Assembly: GCA_963734295.1 (NCBI GenBank)
Contig: CAVTGS010000025.1
Coordinates: 143,153 to 207,152 of the forward strand
Direction: 5' to 3'
DNA: 64,000 nt
DNA from: JAEUMW01 sp963734295
GTDB taxonomy: Bacteria > Pseudomonadota > Gammaproteobacteria > Burkholderiales > JAEUMW01
Below the pieces are notes generated by a model. That model ran no database searches and was not told the DNA's origin. It saw only the letters and a list, made by a program, of their open reading frames with translations. Numbering within the stretch: the first letter of the stretch is position 1; every line of letters starts with the position of its first letter. A program made the translations under genes and the position numbers. Shown here in pieces: positions 8,078-16,994 of the stretch.

Positions 8078-9754
8078 ATGGACACGCAGCGCATCGTTCT
8101 TCTTCTGGTATTCACGGTATCCCTGTTTCTGCTGCACGACGCTTGGCAAAGGCAGCATGTCGTGCCCCCGCCGAGCGCCGGAACGGCGACTCCCGCAGGC
8201 ACCCCGGATCAAAGCGGCGCGAAGCCTGGGGAAGTTCCCGCGCCATCCGCTGCCGTGACCGCGAGCGGTGCGGTACCGGCAGCCCCTCAAGCCGAGACCG
8301 TCGCTGCAGGTGAGGTAGTCGAAGTCGTGACCGATCTGGTGCGGGCGGAGATCAGCACTGCGGGCGGAGACTTGCGCCGCCTGGAACTCCTCAAGCAGGG
8401 GGACATTGAGGATTTGAAAAAACCCTTCCAGCTATTGGGTCAAGCGCCTGGGCGGACGTACTTCGCGCAATCCGGCTTGATCGGAGAAGGGCTGCCGAAT
8501 CACAAGAGCGTTTGGACCCCGCGCGAGAAGTCGTACCGGCTCGCCGCCGATGCGGAAGTGGTAGAGGTCAAGCTCGACGCGTCGGGGGGCGGAGTCCGCG
8601 TCACCAAAATTTATCGCTTTCATCGCGGCTCGTATCTGATCGAGGTCGATCACGAGATCGTCGGCCAGGGAGCGGCGCCGGTGCAGCCACATCTCTATTA
8701 CCAGTTTGTTCGCGACGGCCAGGCGCCGCCGGGTGATTCGAGGATGGCGCCGACTTTTACCGGTATCGGGGTCTACACAGCGAAAGACAAATTCCAGAAA
8801 GTCAGTTTCGAGGACATCGCAAAGGGCAAGCTTCCTTATCCGCGCAACACGACCGACGGCTGGATCGCCATCATCCAGCACTACTTCATGAGCGCTTGGC
8901 TGCCCGCTGCCGGCGCGCCTCGCGAGTTCTTCACGAAGCGACTTGCCGAGGATCTGTATTCGGCGGGAGTGATCGTCTCCGCTGCAACGGTAGAGCCCGG
9001 CAAGACCATTCGCACGGCGATGTCGCTGTATAGCGGGCCGCAGGACCAGGAGCGGCTGCAGCAGCTTGCCGCCACGACCGCAGCCGGCCTCGACCTCGCG
9101 ATCGACTATGGTTGGCTCACGGTGATCGCGTATCCGCTGTTCTGGGTGCTCGCGTGGCTTTACAAGCTGGTCGGCAATTGGGGTTACGCGATCATCCTGC
9201 TCACGATTTTGATCAAGGCGGCCTTTTACCCTCTGTCCGCCGCGAGCTACCGGTCGATGGCGAAAATGAAGGTGCTCGCGCCGAAGCTGCAGCGCTTGAA
9301 AGAGCAGTACGGCGATGATCGTCAGCGCCTGCATCAGGCGATGATGGAGCTCTACAAGACCGAGAAGATCAACCCGCTCGGAGGGTGTCTGCCGATCGCG
9401 GTGCAAATCCCGGTCTTCATCGCGCTCTATTGGGTCCTGCTAAGCAGCATCGAGTTGCGGCAGGCGCCTTTCATTCTCTGGATCCATGATCTGTCGAAAC
9501 CCGATCCTTATTACATTCTCCCGATCCTGATGGGGCTTAGCATGATCCTGCAAAGCCGCTTGAGCCCCACCCCGCCCGACCCGATTCAGGCGCGCATGAT
9601 GCAGCTCATGCCCATCATCTTCAGCGTGTTCTTCTTCTTCTTTCCGGCCGGGCTGGTGCTCTACTGGCTCGTCAACAACATCATCTCGATTGCGCAGCAG
9701 TGGTACATCACGCGCGCACTCGAGCAGCAGAAAGGCGCGCTTTCCAAGACGTAA
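8078..9754 (+). CDS. yidC: Membrane protein insertase YidC
   Basis: Inner-membrane insertase that works alone or with SecYEG. The 558 residues have the Gram-negative layout: an N-terminal membrane anchor (residues about 5-20), a Pro/Ala-rich linker, a large periplasmic domain, then the conserved membrane core with LLTILIKAAFYPLSAASYRSM, the cytosolic helical hairpin (LKEQYGDDRQRLHQAMMELY) and further membrane segments ending LVLYWLVNNIISIAQQWYI. It lies in the rpmH-rnpA-yidD-yidC-mnmE cluster. The F1Fo subunit c, a classical YidC client, is encoded 7 kb downstream. Confidence 0.96.
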   Translation: MDTQRIVLLLVFTVSLFLLHDAWQRQHVVPPPSAGTATPAGTPDQSGAKPGEVPAPSAAVTASGAVPAAPQAETVAAGEVVEVVTDLVRAEISTAGGDLRRLELLKQGDIEDLKKPFQLLGQAPGRTYFAQSGLIGEGLPNHKSVWTPREKSYRLAADAEVVEVKLDASGGGVRVTKIYRFHRGSYLIEVDHEIVGQGAAPVQPHLYYQFVRDGQAPPGDSRMAPTFTGIGVYTAKDKFQKVSFEDIAKGKLPYPRNTTDGWIAIIQHYFMSAWLPAAGAPREFFTKRLAEDLYSAGVIVSAATVEPGKTIRTAMSLYSGPQDQERLQQLAATTAAGLDLAIDYGWLTVIAYPLFWVLAWLYKLVGNWGYAIILLTILIKAAFYPLSAASYRSMAKMKVLAPKLQRLKEQYGDDRQRLHQAMMELYKTEKINPLGGCLPIAVQIPVFIALYWVLLSSIELRQAPFILWIHDLSKPDPYYILPILMGLSMILQSRLSPTPPDPIQARMMQLMPIIFSVFFFFFPAGLVLYWLVNNIISIAQQWYITRALEQQKGALSKT

Positions 9755-9787
9755 CGCGCGGCTAAGCTGCCTCTGGGAGAGGTTCCT

Positions 9788-11128
9788 CTGGATCGCGGCA
9801 GGGAAAACATCGTTGCCATTGCGACAGCGGCCGGACTCGGCGCGATCGGGATCGTGCGGATTTCCGGACCGGACCTGACCCGCGTGATGAGGGGCGTGCT
9901 CGGGCAAGTACCGCCACCGCGCGTGGCCGTGCTCTTGCGCTTCCGGGATGAGCAGGGAGCGGTGATCGACCAGGGTGTGGCGCTCCATTTTCCCGCGCCA
10001 CATTCCTTTACTGGCGAGCACGTGCTGGAGTTGCAAGGTCACGGCGGACCTGCCGTGCTGGCGTGCTTGGTCCGCAGTTGCCTCGCCTTCGGGGCGCGCT
10101 CGGCGGAGCCGGGGGAGTTCACCCTCCGGGCGTTTCTAAATGGCAAGATCGACCTGGCTCAGGCCGAAGGGGTTGCTGACCTCATCGCAGCGCGCACCGA
10201 AGTAGCGGCCCGGTGCGCGCTGCGATCGCTCGCGGGAGATTTCTCGCGGGCGATCGACGAACTTTCCAGGGAGCTCGTGGACTTGCGGGTGCTGGTCGAA
10301 GGCACCCTCGATTTTGCCGATGAGGAAATCGAATTCCTGCAATCGAACGATGCGCTCGGCCGATTGAAGCGGGTGCGCGAACGCCTCGCAGCGACGATTC
10401 GAGCGTCGCGGCAGGGGAGCCTTCTGCGAGAGGGAATGCAGGTCGTTCTGGCGGGACGGCCCAATGTCGGCAAGTCGAGCCTGCTCAACCGCTTGGCCGG
10501 TGAAGAGGTTGCGATCGTCACCGACATTCCTGGCACGACGCGCGACGCAATACGTCACGGGCTCCAGGTGCGCGGTATTCCGATACACGTAATCGATACT
10601 GCGGGATTGCGGGAGTCGGCCGATCCGGTTGAGCGTCTCGGGATCGCGCGAGCGCGGTCGGCGATCGAGAAAGCGGATGTCTTGGTGCTTATGCGCGAAG
10701 CTGGGGCGACCGAGGCCGAAGGGGAGGGAGAGTTGGTGGAGCTGCCGAGGTCGGTGCCCCGGATCGAAGTGATCAACAAGATAGATCTGACCGGTGCCGC
10801 GCCAGGGATCGAGGATCGGGGCGGCACGAAGCGCGTCTGGGTATCGGCGCTGACGGGGGCGGGGATCGCGAGTCTCGAGGATGTCCTGCTCGCGGCCGTA
10901 GGTTGGGAGGACGGTGGGGAAGGGGTTTTCATGGCCAGGGAGCGCCATCTCGAAGCGCTCCGCGGGGCGGAGTGCTTCGTCGCGGAAGCAGCAAACGACG
11001 TCGACCGCTTGGAGCTCATGGCCGAGCAGCTTCGTCTCGCGCACGACGCTCTGGCATCGATCGTCGGCGCCAATACCCCGGACGATCTCCTAGGCGAGAT
11101 CTTCGGCCGTTTTTGTATCGGCAAGTAA
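9788..11128 (+). CDS. mnmE: tRNA modification GTPase MnmE (CTG start proposed)
   Basis: With MnmG it makes the cmnm5 modification at U34 of several tRNAs. The N-terminal folate-binding domain starts NIVAIATAAGLGAIGIVRIS. The G domain has G1 GRPNVGKSSLLNRL and G3 DTAGLRES. The end is FCIGK, with the conserved cysteine. The ATG at 9854 would cut off the conserved N-terminus. Upstream in frame there is no ATG, GTG or TTG. CTG at 9788, 5 bp after GGGAGAGG (9775-9782), gives 446 residues, the family length. A non-standard start or a local sequence error must be assumed. Confidence 0.9.
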   Translation: MDRGRENIVAIATAAGLGAIGIVRISGPDLTRVMRGVLGQVPPPRVAVLLRFRDEQGAVIDQGVALHFPAPHSFTGEHVLELQGHGGPAVLACLVRSCLAFGARSAEPGEFTLRAFLNGKIDLAQAEGVADLIAARTEVAARCALRSLAGDFSRAIDELSRELVDLRVLVEGTLDFADEEIEFLQSNDALGRLKRVRERLAATIRASRQGSLLREGMQVVLAGRPNVGKSSLLNRLAGEEVAIVTDIPGTTRDAIRHGLQVRGIPIHVIDTAGLRESADPVERLGIARARSAIEKADVLVLMREAGATEAEGEGELVELPRSVPRIEVINKIDLTGAAPGIEDRGGTKRVWVSALTGAGIASLEDVLLAAVGWEDGGEGVFMARERHLEALRGAECFVAEAANDVDRLELMAEQLRLAHDALASIVGANTPDDLLGEIFGRFCIGK

Positions 11129-11140
11129 CGCCCCGCTTAC

Positions 11141-11156
11141 GGTTTCACGTGGAACA
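11141..11156. promoter_or_regulatory. parS centromere site 1
   Basis: GGTTTCACGTGGAACA matches the near-universal ParB-binding palindrome (TGTTTCACGTGAAACA type) at 14 of 16 bases. It lies in the 130-bp gap between mnmE and mnmG. parA and parB are 2.6 kb downstream. Confidence 0.88.
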
Positions 11157-11168
11157 TGAGTTCGAGGT

Positions 11169-11184
11169 TGTTCCACGTGAAACA
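11169..11184. promoter_or_regulatory. parS centromere site 2
   Basis: TGTTCCACGTGAAACA matches the parS palindrome at 15 of 16 bases. It lies 12 bp after site 1 and is nearly its reverse complement, so the two sites form a larger inverted repeat. ParB should load here and spread. Confidence 0.9.
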
Positions 11185-11258
11185 CTGCACGCTCGGAGCG
11201 ACTTCGAGCGCGGGCTTGCGGTATCATGGGCGCCCGCGTGAGCGGGACGGACGGTCCC

Positions 11259-13156
11259 ATGCAATATCCCTCTGAATTCGATGTAATCGTGATTGGCGGT
11301 GGCCACGCCGGCACCGAAGCCGCCTTGGCTGCTGCCCGGCGCGGCAGTCACACGTTGCTGCTCACGCACAATCTCGAGACACTGGGGCAGATGTCTTGCA
11401 ACCCGTCGATCGGCGGCATCGGCAAGGGTCATCTCGTGAAAGAGATCGATGCCTTGGGCGGGGCGATGGCCGCAGCGGCCGACGAGGCCGGGATCCAGTT
11501 CCGCATCCTGAACGCGAGCAAAGGACCCGCCGTGCGCGCGACGCGGGCGCAAGCCGATCGGGTACTTTACCGTCAGGCGATCCGCAGTCGCTTGGAGAAT
11601 CAACCCAATCTCTGGCTTTTTCAGCAGGCAGTCGACGATCTGATCCTGGACGGAGACCGGATCAAGGGGGTGGTCACCCAGCTCGGTGTGCGCTTCCAGG
11701 CCCGAGCCGTGATACTCACGACCGGGACCTTTCTGGGGGGGCTGGTCCACGTGGGGCTGCAAAACTACGCAGGCGGGACGCGCCGGAGACCCGCCGGCCG
11801 TCACGCTCGCTGCTCGATTGCGCGAGCTGCATCTGCCGGTAGGGCGTCTGAAGACCGGAACGCCACCCCGTCTGGATGGGCGGACGATCGATTTCGCAGT
11901 CATGCCGGTCCAGCCGGGCGATTGCCCGACGCCGGTATTCTCTTTCCTGGGCCATGCGTCCCAGCATCCGCGGCAAGTGCCCTGCTGGATCACCCACACG
12001 AATCCCCGGACTCACGACGTGATTCGGGCCGGCCTCGATCGCTCACCCCTCTACACCGGGCTGATAGAGGGGATCGGCCCGCGCTATTGCCCATCGATCG
12101 AGGACAAGGTGACGCGGTTCGAGGGTAAGAGCTCGCATCAGATCTTCCTCGAGCCCGAAGGGTTGGGGACGCAGCGAGGTCTACCCGAACGGCATTTCCA
12201 CCAGCCTGCCGTTCGATGTCCAGATCGATATCGTGCGCTCGATCAGAGGGTTGGAGAGAGCCCATATCCTGCGCCCGGGCTATGCGATCGAGTACGACTA
12301 CTTCGATCCGCGCGCGCTCAAGCGCACACTGGAAACCAAAGCCATTGCGGGACTATTTTTCGCCGGCCAGATCAACGGCACGACGGGCTACGAAGAGGCC
12401 GCCGCACAGGGGCTCCTCGCCGGCGTAAACGCGTCGCTCCATGCCTCGAACGAGGAAGGCTGGCATCCCCGCCGGGACGAAGCGTATCTCGGGGTATTGG
12501 TCGACGATCTGGTGAGTCGTGGCGTCAGCGAGCCGTATCGCATGTTCACGAGTCGCGCGGAATACCGATTGAGCCTGCGCGAAGACAACGCCGACCTCCG
12601 GCTCACTGCGACTGGGCGCCAGCTGCGGCTCGTGGAAGACGCGCGCTGGGCTGCCTTCGAGGCGAAGCGCGAGGCAGTCGACCGCGAAACATCGCGCCTG
12701 CGTGCCACACATCTCGGCAGCCGGCTCGTTCCGCCCGATGATGCCGTGCGTGTGCTCGGACAAACGATCGAACGCGATCAATCGCTCGAAGCGCTCCTGC
12801 GCCGGCCGCAGGTCGCCTACGCAGAGCTGATGACGTTGCCGGGCGCTGGTCCGGGGGTAGACGACCCCAAGGTCGCGGAGCAGGTCGAGATCCAGGCAAA
12901 ATACCACGGGTATATCGATCGGCAGCGCGGGGAGATCGCGCGCCATCGGCAGAGCGAGGCGGTACGCCTGCCCCGGGACCTGGACTATCGCACCGTGCGG
13001 GGGCTCTCGGTGGAGGTGCAGGAGCGGCTGAACCAGCACCGTCCGGAAACCCTGGGTCAGGCCGGGCGGATTGCGGGGATCACCCCAGCTGCGATCTCCC
13101 TTTTGATCGTCCACCTGAAACGACGGGCCGAGCGACCCCACGAGAGGTCGGCATGA
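11259..13156 (+). pseudogene. mnmG: tRNA uridine-5-carboxymethylaminomethyl modification enzyme MnmG, two frameshifts as sequenced
   Basis: FAD-binding partner of MnmE in U34 modification. The start MQYPSEFDVIVIGGGHAGTE has the Rossmann FAD motif. The frame shifts by one extra base near 11775-11778 (after VGLQNYAGG, continuing RAGDPPAVTLAARLRELH in frame 1). It shifts again near 12161-12175 (after IFLEPEGL, continuing SEVYPNGISTSLPFDVQ in frame 2). It then runs cleanly to 13156 through GQINGTTGYEEAAAQGL. The whole protein is present across the three frames. Since the gene sits in an otherwise intact operon, I favour sequence error over loss. The stop overlaps the rsmG start (ATGA). Confidence 0.85.
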
Positions 13157-13779
13157 ATGCGGTCATGGGGCAGCTAGAGCGCGCGCTGCTCGAGCTCGAT
13201 ATCGCGCTGCCGCCACCCGCAGCGGGGCAATTGATTGCCTATCTGGAGCTGATCGCGAAGTGGAACCGCGTGTATAACCTGACGGCGATCCGCGAGGCCG
13301 ACCGGGCGCTCACCCATCACGTGCTCGACTGCCTCGCCGTATTGCCCCATTTGGAGGGCGGGCGGACCGCGGACGTAGGCAGCGGCGCCGGCTTGCCCGG
13401 CATCCCGCTCGCCCTCGCGCGCCCCGACTGGCGGGTCACGCTCATCGAGAGCAACCACAAGAAAAGCACGTTCCTCGCGCAGGTGCTGAGCGAGCTCCGA
13501 ATCCAGAATGCGGCCGTAGCTGCGGACCGTGTCGAAGCGGTCGAACCTGCGGGCGGGTTCGATCTGGTGATCTCGCGCGCGTTCTCGGATCTGCCGGAGT
13601 ACGCGCGGCTCGCCGGTCGCCTGGTCGCGCCCGAGGGTACCCTTGCCGCGATGAAGGGGCTTTATCCCGACGAGGAGCTCGCGCTCCTGCCCCCGGCGTG
13701 GCAGGTCGACCGCGTGATCCCGCTCAAAGTGCCGGGGATCGAAGCGGCGCGCCACCTCGTAACGCTCAAGCGCGCCTGA
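13153..13779 (+). CDS. rsmG: 16S rRNA (guanine527-N7)-methyltransferase RsmG
   Basis: Methylates G527 of 16S rRNA using SAM. The 208 residues show the N-terminal helix region, KWNRVYNLTAIRE, the SAM loop DVGSGAGLPGIPLA and the later SRAFSDL segment. It was formerly called gidB and sits between mnmG and parA as in most proteobacteria. Its start overlaps the mnmG stop and its stop overlaps the parA start (TGATG), so translation of the three is coupled. Confidence 0.95.
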   Translation: MNAVMGQLERALLELDIALPPPAAGQLIAYLELIAKWNRVYNLTAIREADRALTHHVLDCLAVLPHLEGGRTADVGSGAGLPGIPLALARPDWRVTLIESNHKKSTFLAQVLSELRIQNAAVAADRVEAVEPAGGFDLVISRAFSDLPEYARLAGRLVAPEGTLAAMKGLYPDEELALLPPAWQVDRVIPLKVPGIEAARHLVTLKRA

Positions 13780-14555
13780 TGGTCAGAATCGTCGCGGTCG
13801 CCAACCAGAAAGGGGGCGTCGGCAAGACCACGACGAGCGTGAATCTCGCAGCCAGCTTGGCCGCCGCGCACCGGCGAGTTCTCCTCGTCGACCTCGATCC
13901 GCAGGGCAACGCTACCATGGGTAGCGGAATCAACAAGCGCAACTTGACGCACACTGTCTATCACGTGCTGCTCGGCGTTCAGCCGGCGTCCGCGGTGCGC
14001 GTGACGCAGACCAAGGGCCTGTTCCATCTGCTCCCGTCGAACCGGGAGCTTGCGGGCGCCGAGGTGGAGATGGTCGACCTGCCACGGCGGGAGCAGCGCC
14101 TCAAGGCTGCGCTCGACGAGATCGCTCACGAATACGACTTCATCCTAGTCGACTGCCCACCGGCGCTGAGCCTCCTCACCGTGAATGGCCTCACGGCAGC
14201 GCACGCAGTCATGATCCCGATGCAGTGCGAGTACTACGCGCTCGAGGGCCTTTCAGATCTGGTAGGGACGATTAAGAGAGTGCGCGCTCACCTCAATCCA
14301 CACCTCGAAATCGATGGGTTGCTCAGAACGATGTACGATCCGCGCAATACGCTTGCTCAGCAGGTTTCCGAGCAGCTCAAGCAGCACTTTGGGAACAAGG
14401 TCTTCAACACGGTGATTCCCCGCAACGTCCGGCTCGCGGAAGCGCCGAGCCACGGCCTGCCGGCTTCCGTGTTCGACAAACACTGCAAGGGGACCCTAGC
14501 GTACTTCGCGCTCGCGGGCGAAGTGCTGGGACGGCTGGAGGCGGTGGATCGGTGA
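13779..14555 (+). CDS. parA: Chromosome partitioning ATPase ParA (Soj)
   Basis: Deviant Walker-type ATPase that moves ParB-parS complexes over the nucleoid. The ATG at 13779 gives MVRIVAVANQKGGVGKTTTS, with the deviant Walker A KGGVGKTT at the N-terminus. VDLDPQGNATMGSG and FILVDCPPALSLLT follow. At 258 residues it is of the chromosomal, short type without an N-terminal HTH. A longer open frame upstream (from 13698) lies inside rsmG and is not used. parB follows 7 bp later. Confidence 0.95.
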   Translation: MVRIVAVANQKGGVGKTTTSVNLAASLAAAHRRVLLVDLDPQGNATMGSGINKRNLTHTVYHVLLGVQPASAVRVTQTKGLFHLLPSNRELAGAEVEMVDLPRREQRLKAALDEIAHEYDFILVDCPPALSLLTVNGLTAAHAVMIPMQCEYYALEGLSDLVGTIKRVRAHLNPHLEIDGLLRTMYDPRNTLAQQVSEQLKQHFGNKVFNTVIPRNVRLAEAPSHGLPASVFDKHCKGTLAYFALAGEVLGRLEAVDR

Positions 14556-14562
14556 GAACAAA

Positions 14563-15414
14563 TTGGCCAAATTGAAGGGATTGGGGCGCGGTCTCGACGC
14601 GCTCCTCTCGGGGGAGAACGAGAGGCCGGTCGACGCGCTGCAAAGCCTGAACGTGGAGCTCCTGCAGCCGGGTCGGTACCAGCCGCGCACCCACATGGAC
14701 GAGGCGAGCCTCGACGAGCTCGCCGAATCGATTCGTCAGCAGGGCGTGATGCAGCCGGTCCTGGTGCGACCGCTCGCCGACGGCCGCTACGAGATCATCG
14801 CCGGCGAGCGCCGGTGGCGGGCGGCCAGGCGGGCGGGCTTGCAGGACCTGCCCGCCGTGGTGCGGGAGGTGCCGGACGAGTCGGCACTTGCGATGGCCCT
14901 GATCGAAAACATCCAACGCGAGAATCTCAATCCGCTAGAGGAAGCAGCAGGCATCCAGCGGCTGATCGACGAGTTCCGCATGACCCACGAGGTGGCGGCG
15001 CAGGCGGTTGGGCGCTCGCGCAGTGCCGTGAGCAATCTGCTGCGCCTGCTCGCGCTTCCGGCGGCGGTCCAGGCGCTCATCATGGGCGGGCGGCTCGATA
15101 TGGGGCACGGCCGCGCGCTCCTGGCGCTGCCGTCGGCGCAACAACAGCTCGAAGCGGCCGAGGCGGTCGCCCACAAACAGCTATCGGTACGCGAGACCGA
15201 GCGCCTCGTCGGGCGCCTGCTCAAGCCGGTGCCCGCCGGGCCCTCCGAGGCAAGCCGGAAAGATCCCGACGTGGCGGCGCTGGAAGAGGAACTGTCCGAA
15301 AAGCTGGGTACCACGGTCCTAGTCATTCACAGCGCCAAGCGGGGGGGAGGAAGGGTCGTCATCCATTATGCGAGCTTGGATCAACTCGACGGGCTCCTCG
15401 CAAGGCTTCGGTGA
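14563..15414 (+). CDS. parB: Chromosome partitioning protein ParB (Spo0J)
   Basis: CTP-dependent DNA clamp that loads at parS; two parS sites lie at 11141-11184. The TTG start at 14563 gives the standard N-terminus MAKLKGLGRGLDALLSGE. The CTP-binding GERRWRAARRAG motif, the ENIQRENLNPLEEA stretch and the helix-turn-helix AAQAVGRSRSAVSNLLRLL follow. The C-terminal 40 or so residues form the dimer domain. It has 283 residues. The nearby GTG at 14552 is in another frame. Confidence 0.95.
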   Translation: MAKLKGLGRGLDALLSGENERPVDALQSLNVELLQPGRYQPRTHMDEASLDELAESIRQQGVMQPVLVRPLADGRYEIIAGERRWRAARRAGLQDLPAVVREVPDESALAMALIENIQRENLNPLEEAAGIQRLIDEFRMTHEVAAQAVGRSRSAVSNLLRLLALPAAVQALIMGGRLDMGHGRALLALPSAQQQLEAAEAVAHKQLSVRETERLVGRLLKPVPAGPSEASRKDPDVAALEEELSEKLGTTVLVIHSAKRGGGRVVIHYASLDQLDGLLARLR

Positions 15415-15450
15415 ATGACCCATCCGACTATGATGCGACGCAACATTCAG

Positions 15451-15480
15451 TTGACAGGAAACGCGTCACAAAACTAGAAT
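15451..15480 (+). promoter_or_regulatory. Sigma70-type promoter at the head of the ATP synthase operon
   Basis: TTGACA (15451-15456), an 18-bp spacer and TAGAAT (15475-15480, 5 of 6). The -10 box overlaps the ATG assigned to atpI, so a transcript from here would start near 15487, inside that reading frame. It may mainly serve atpB onward, or atpI may start later. Confidence 0.5.
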
Positions 15481-15877
15481 GTCAGCCTTTTTAGACAGGT
15501 CGAGCGAAGGCCGCACAGGGACGGTCAGCCTGATCATCGGGCTGCAGATCGCGGTAACATGCGTAGCTGGTTTGATTGTTTGGTTTGCTTCAAGAAGAAT
15601 GGATAGCGCTTTCTCGGCGCTATGGGGGGGGTCGATCGGATTCCTGTCCGCCTTGACCTATGCCCGCGTTGCCCAGACAGCGCGGGGTCAGGGCCCAACT
15701 GAGCTAGTGAAAGCTCACTATCTCGCGCAAGCGCTGAAATTTTTGGTGACGATAACGCTGTTCGGCGTCACCTTTGCCCTCGCCGAGCGCATTGCCCCGC
15801 TACCGCTGTTCTTGACCTATATCGCCACCCTGTTCGCCTATTGGGCAGGATTACTACTATACCAAGACGAACGATGA
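15479..15877 (+). CDS. atpI: ATP synthase subunit I
   Basis: Small membrane protein with four predicted hydrophobic segments, thought to help assemble the c-ring. At 132 residues it is typical. It shows no strong sequence signature, but its position directly before atpB and its hydrophobic pattern identify it. The ATG at 15479 overlaps the -10 box of a good promoter. No other ATG/GTG/TTG precedes the first membrane segment (SLIIGLQIAVTCVAGLIVWF); only CTG codons do. The start is therefore uncertain. The stop overlaps the atpB start. Confidence 0.8.
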   Translation: MSAFLDRSSEGRTGTVSLIIGLQIAVTCVAGLIVWFASRRMDSAFSALWGGSIGFLSALTYARVAQTARGQGPTELVKAHYLAQALKFLVTITLFGVTFALAERIAPLPLFLTYIATLFAYWAGLLLYQDER

Positions 15878-16644
15878 GCGCCTCCCACGCCCCCGCCACT
15901 ACGAGCGAGTACATTGCTCACCACCTCAGCAATCTCAAGGTGGGATCGGGTTTCTGGGCGGTCCACGTGGACACCTTGCTCGTGTCAGGCGCCCTGGGAG
16001 TGATCGTGTTCGGCCTGATGGCATACGTGGCAAAGCGCGCGACATCAGGCGTTCCTGGACCCCTGCAAACCTTCGTCGAAATGTTGGTCAGCATGGTAGA
16101 CGCGCAGGTCCGCGATACTTTCCATGGCAAGAGCGCGCTGATCACGCCGCTCGCGATTACGGTGTTCGTCTGGGTGTTCGTGATGAATGCGATGGACCTC
16201 ATTCCCGTCGATTTTCTGCCACCGGCTGCACGCGTCCTAGGTGCCGAGTATTTCAAGTTCGTCCCGACCACCGATCCCAACCTTACCTTCGCGATGTCGC
16301 TCACCGTTTTTGCGCTCATGATCTTCTTCAATCTCAAGGTCAAGGGGCTGGGCGGCTGGCTGCACGAGCTTTTGACCACGCCGTTCGGGAAGTGGCTCTT
16401 CCCCTTGAATCTGTTTTTCCAGGCTGTGGAATACATTGCCAAGCCGATCTCGTTGTCGCTGCGTCTTTTCGGGAACATGTATGCAGGCGAAATGGTGTTC
16501 ATCCTCATCGCCCTGCTCGGGGTCTGGCAAGGGTTCCTCGCGCTGCCGTGGGCGATCTTCCACATTCTCATCATTACGCTGCAAGCTTTCGTGTTCATGA
16601 TGCTCACCATCGTCTATCTCAGCATGGCGCACGAAAGCCACTAG
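15874..16644 (+). CDS. atpB: ATP synthase Fo subunit a
   Basis: Membrane stator subunit forming the proton half-channels next to the c-ring. The ATG at 15874 (overlapping the atpI stop as ATGA) gives MSASHAPATTSEYIAHHLSN and 256 residues. The key arginine helix is visible in SLSLRLFGNMYAGEMVFILI, and the last helix has LQAFVFMMLTIVYLSMA. An upstream in-frame ATG at 15841 would overlap atpI more deeply and is less likely. Confidence 0.96.
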   Translation: MSASHAPATTSEYIAHHLSNLKVGSGFWAVHVDTLLVSGALGVIVFGLMAYVAKRATSGVPGPLQTFVEMLVSMVDAQVRDTFHGKSALITPLAITVFVWVFVMNAMDLIPVDFLPPAARVLGAEYFKFVPTTDPNLTFAMSLTVFALMIFFNLKVKGLGGWLHELLTTPFGKWLFPLNLFFQAVEYIAKPISLSLRLFGNMYAGEMVFILIALLGVWQGFLALPWAIFHILIITLQAFVFMMLTIVYLSMAHESH

Positions 16645-16686
16645 GGTTCGTTTCGGTAACGTTGGCAAATCGCTAAGGAGAAAAAA

Positions 16687-16962
16687 GTGGAACTTTCTAT
16701 GGTCTTGGGTAACACCGCCATCGCAGTCGCGATCCTGATCGGTCTCGGCGCGCTGGGCACCGCGATCGGCTTCGGCCTTCTCGGTGGCCGCTTTCTGGAA
16801 GGCTCGGCGAGACAACCCGAGATGATCCCGACGCTCCAGGTCAAGATGTTCATCGTTGCCGGCCTGCTCGACGCGGTCCCCATGATCGGCGTGGGTATCG
16901 CACTCTATCTCCTCTTCGCCAATCCCTTCATCTCCATCGTTCAGAAAGCCGCGGGCGGTTAA
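16687..16962 (+). CDS. atpE: ATP synthase Fo subunit c
   Basis: Two-helix hairpin proteolipid of the rotating c-ring. Helix 1 has the glycine-rich GLGALGTAIGFGLLGG run. The polar loop is SARQPEM. Helix 2 has FIVAGLLDAVPMIGVGIALY, where the aspartate is the ion-binding carboxylate. The lack of a Na+-type Gln/Glu-Ser pattern suggests proton coupling. It has 91 residues. The GTG start at 16687 follows AAGGAGAAAAAA. Confidence 0.96.
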   Translation: MELSMVLGNTAIAVAILIGLGALGTAIGFGLLGGRFLEGSARQPEMIPTLQVKMFIVAGLLDAVPMIGVGIALYLLFANPFISIVQKAAGG

Positions 16963-16994
16963 GTCCCACGTTTTTGCATCAGCAGGAGATCAGC

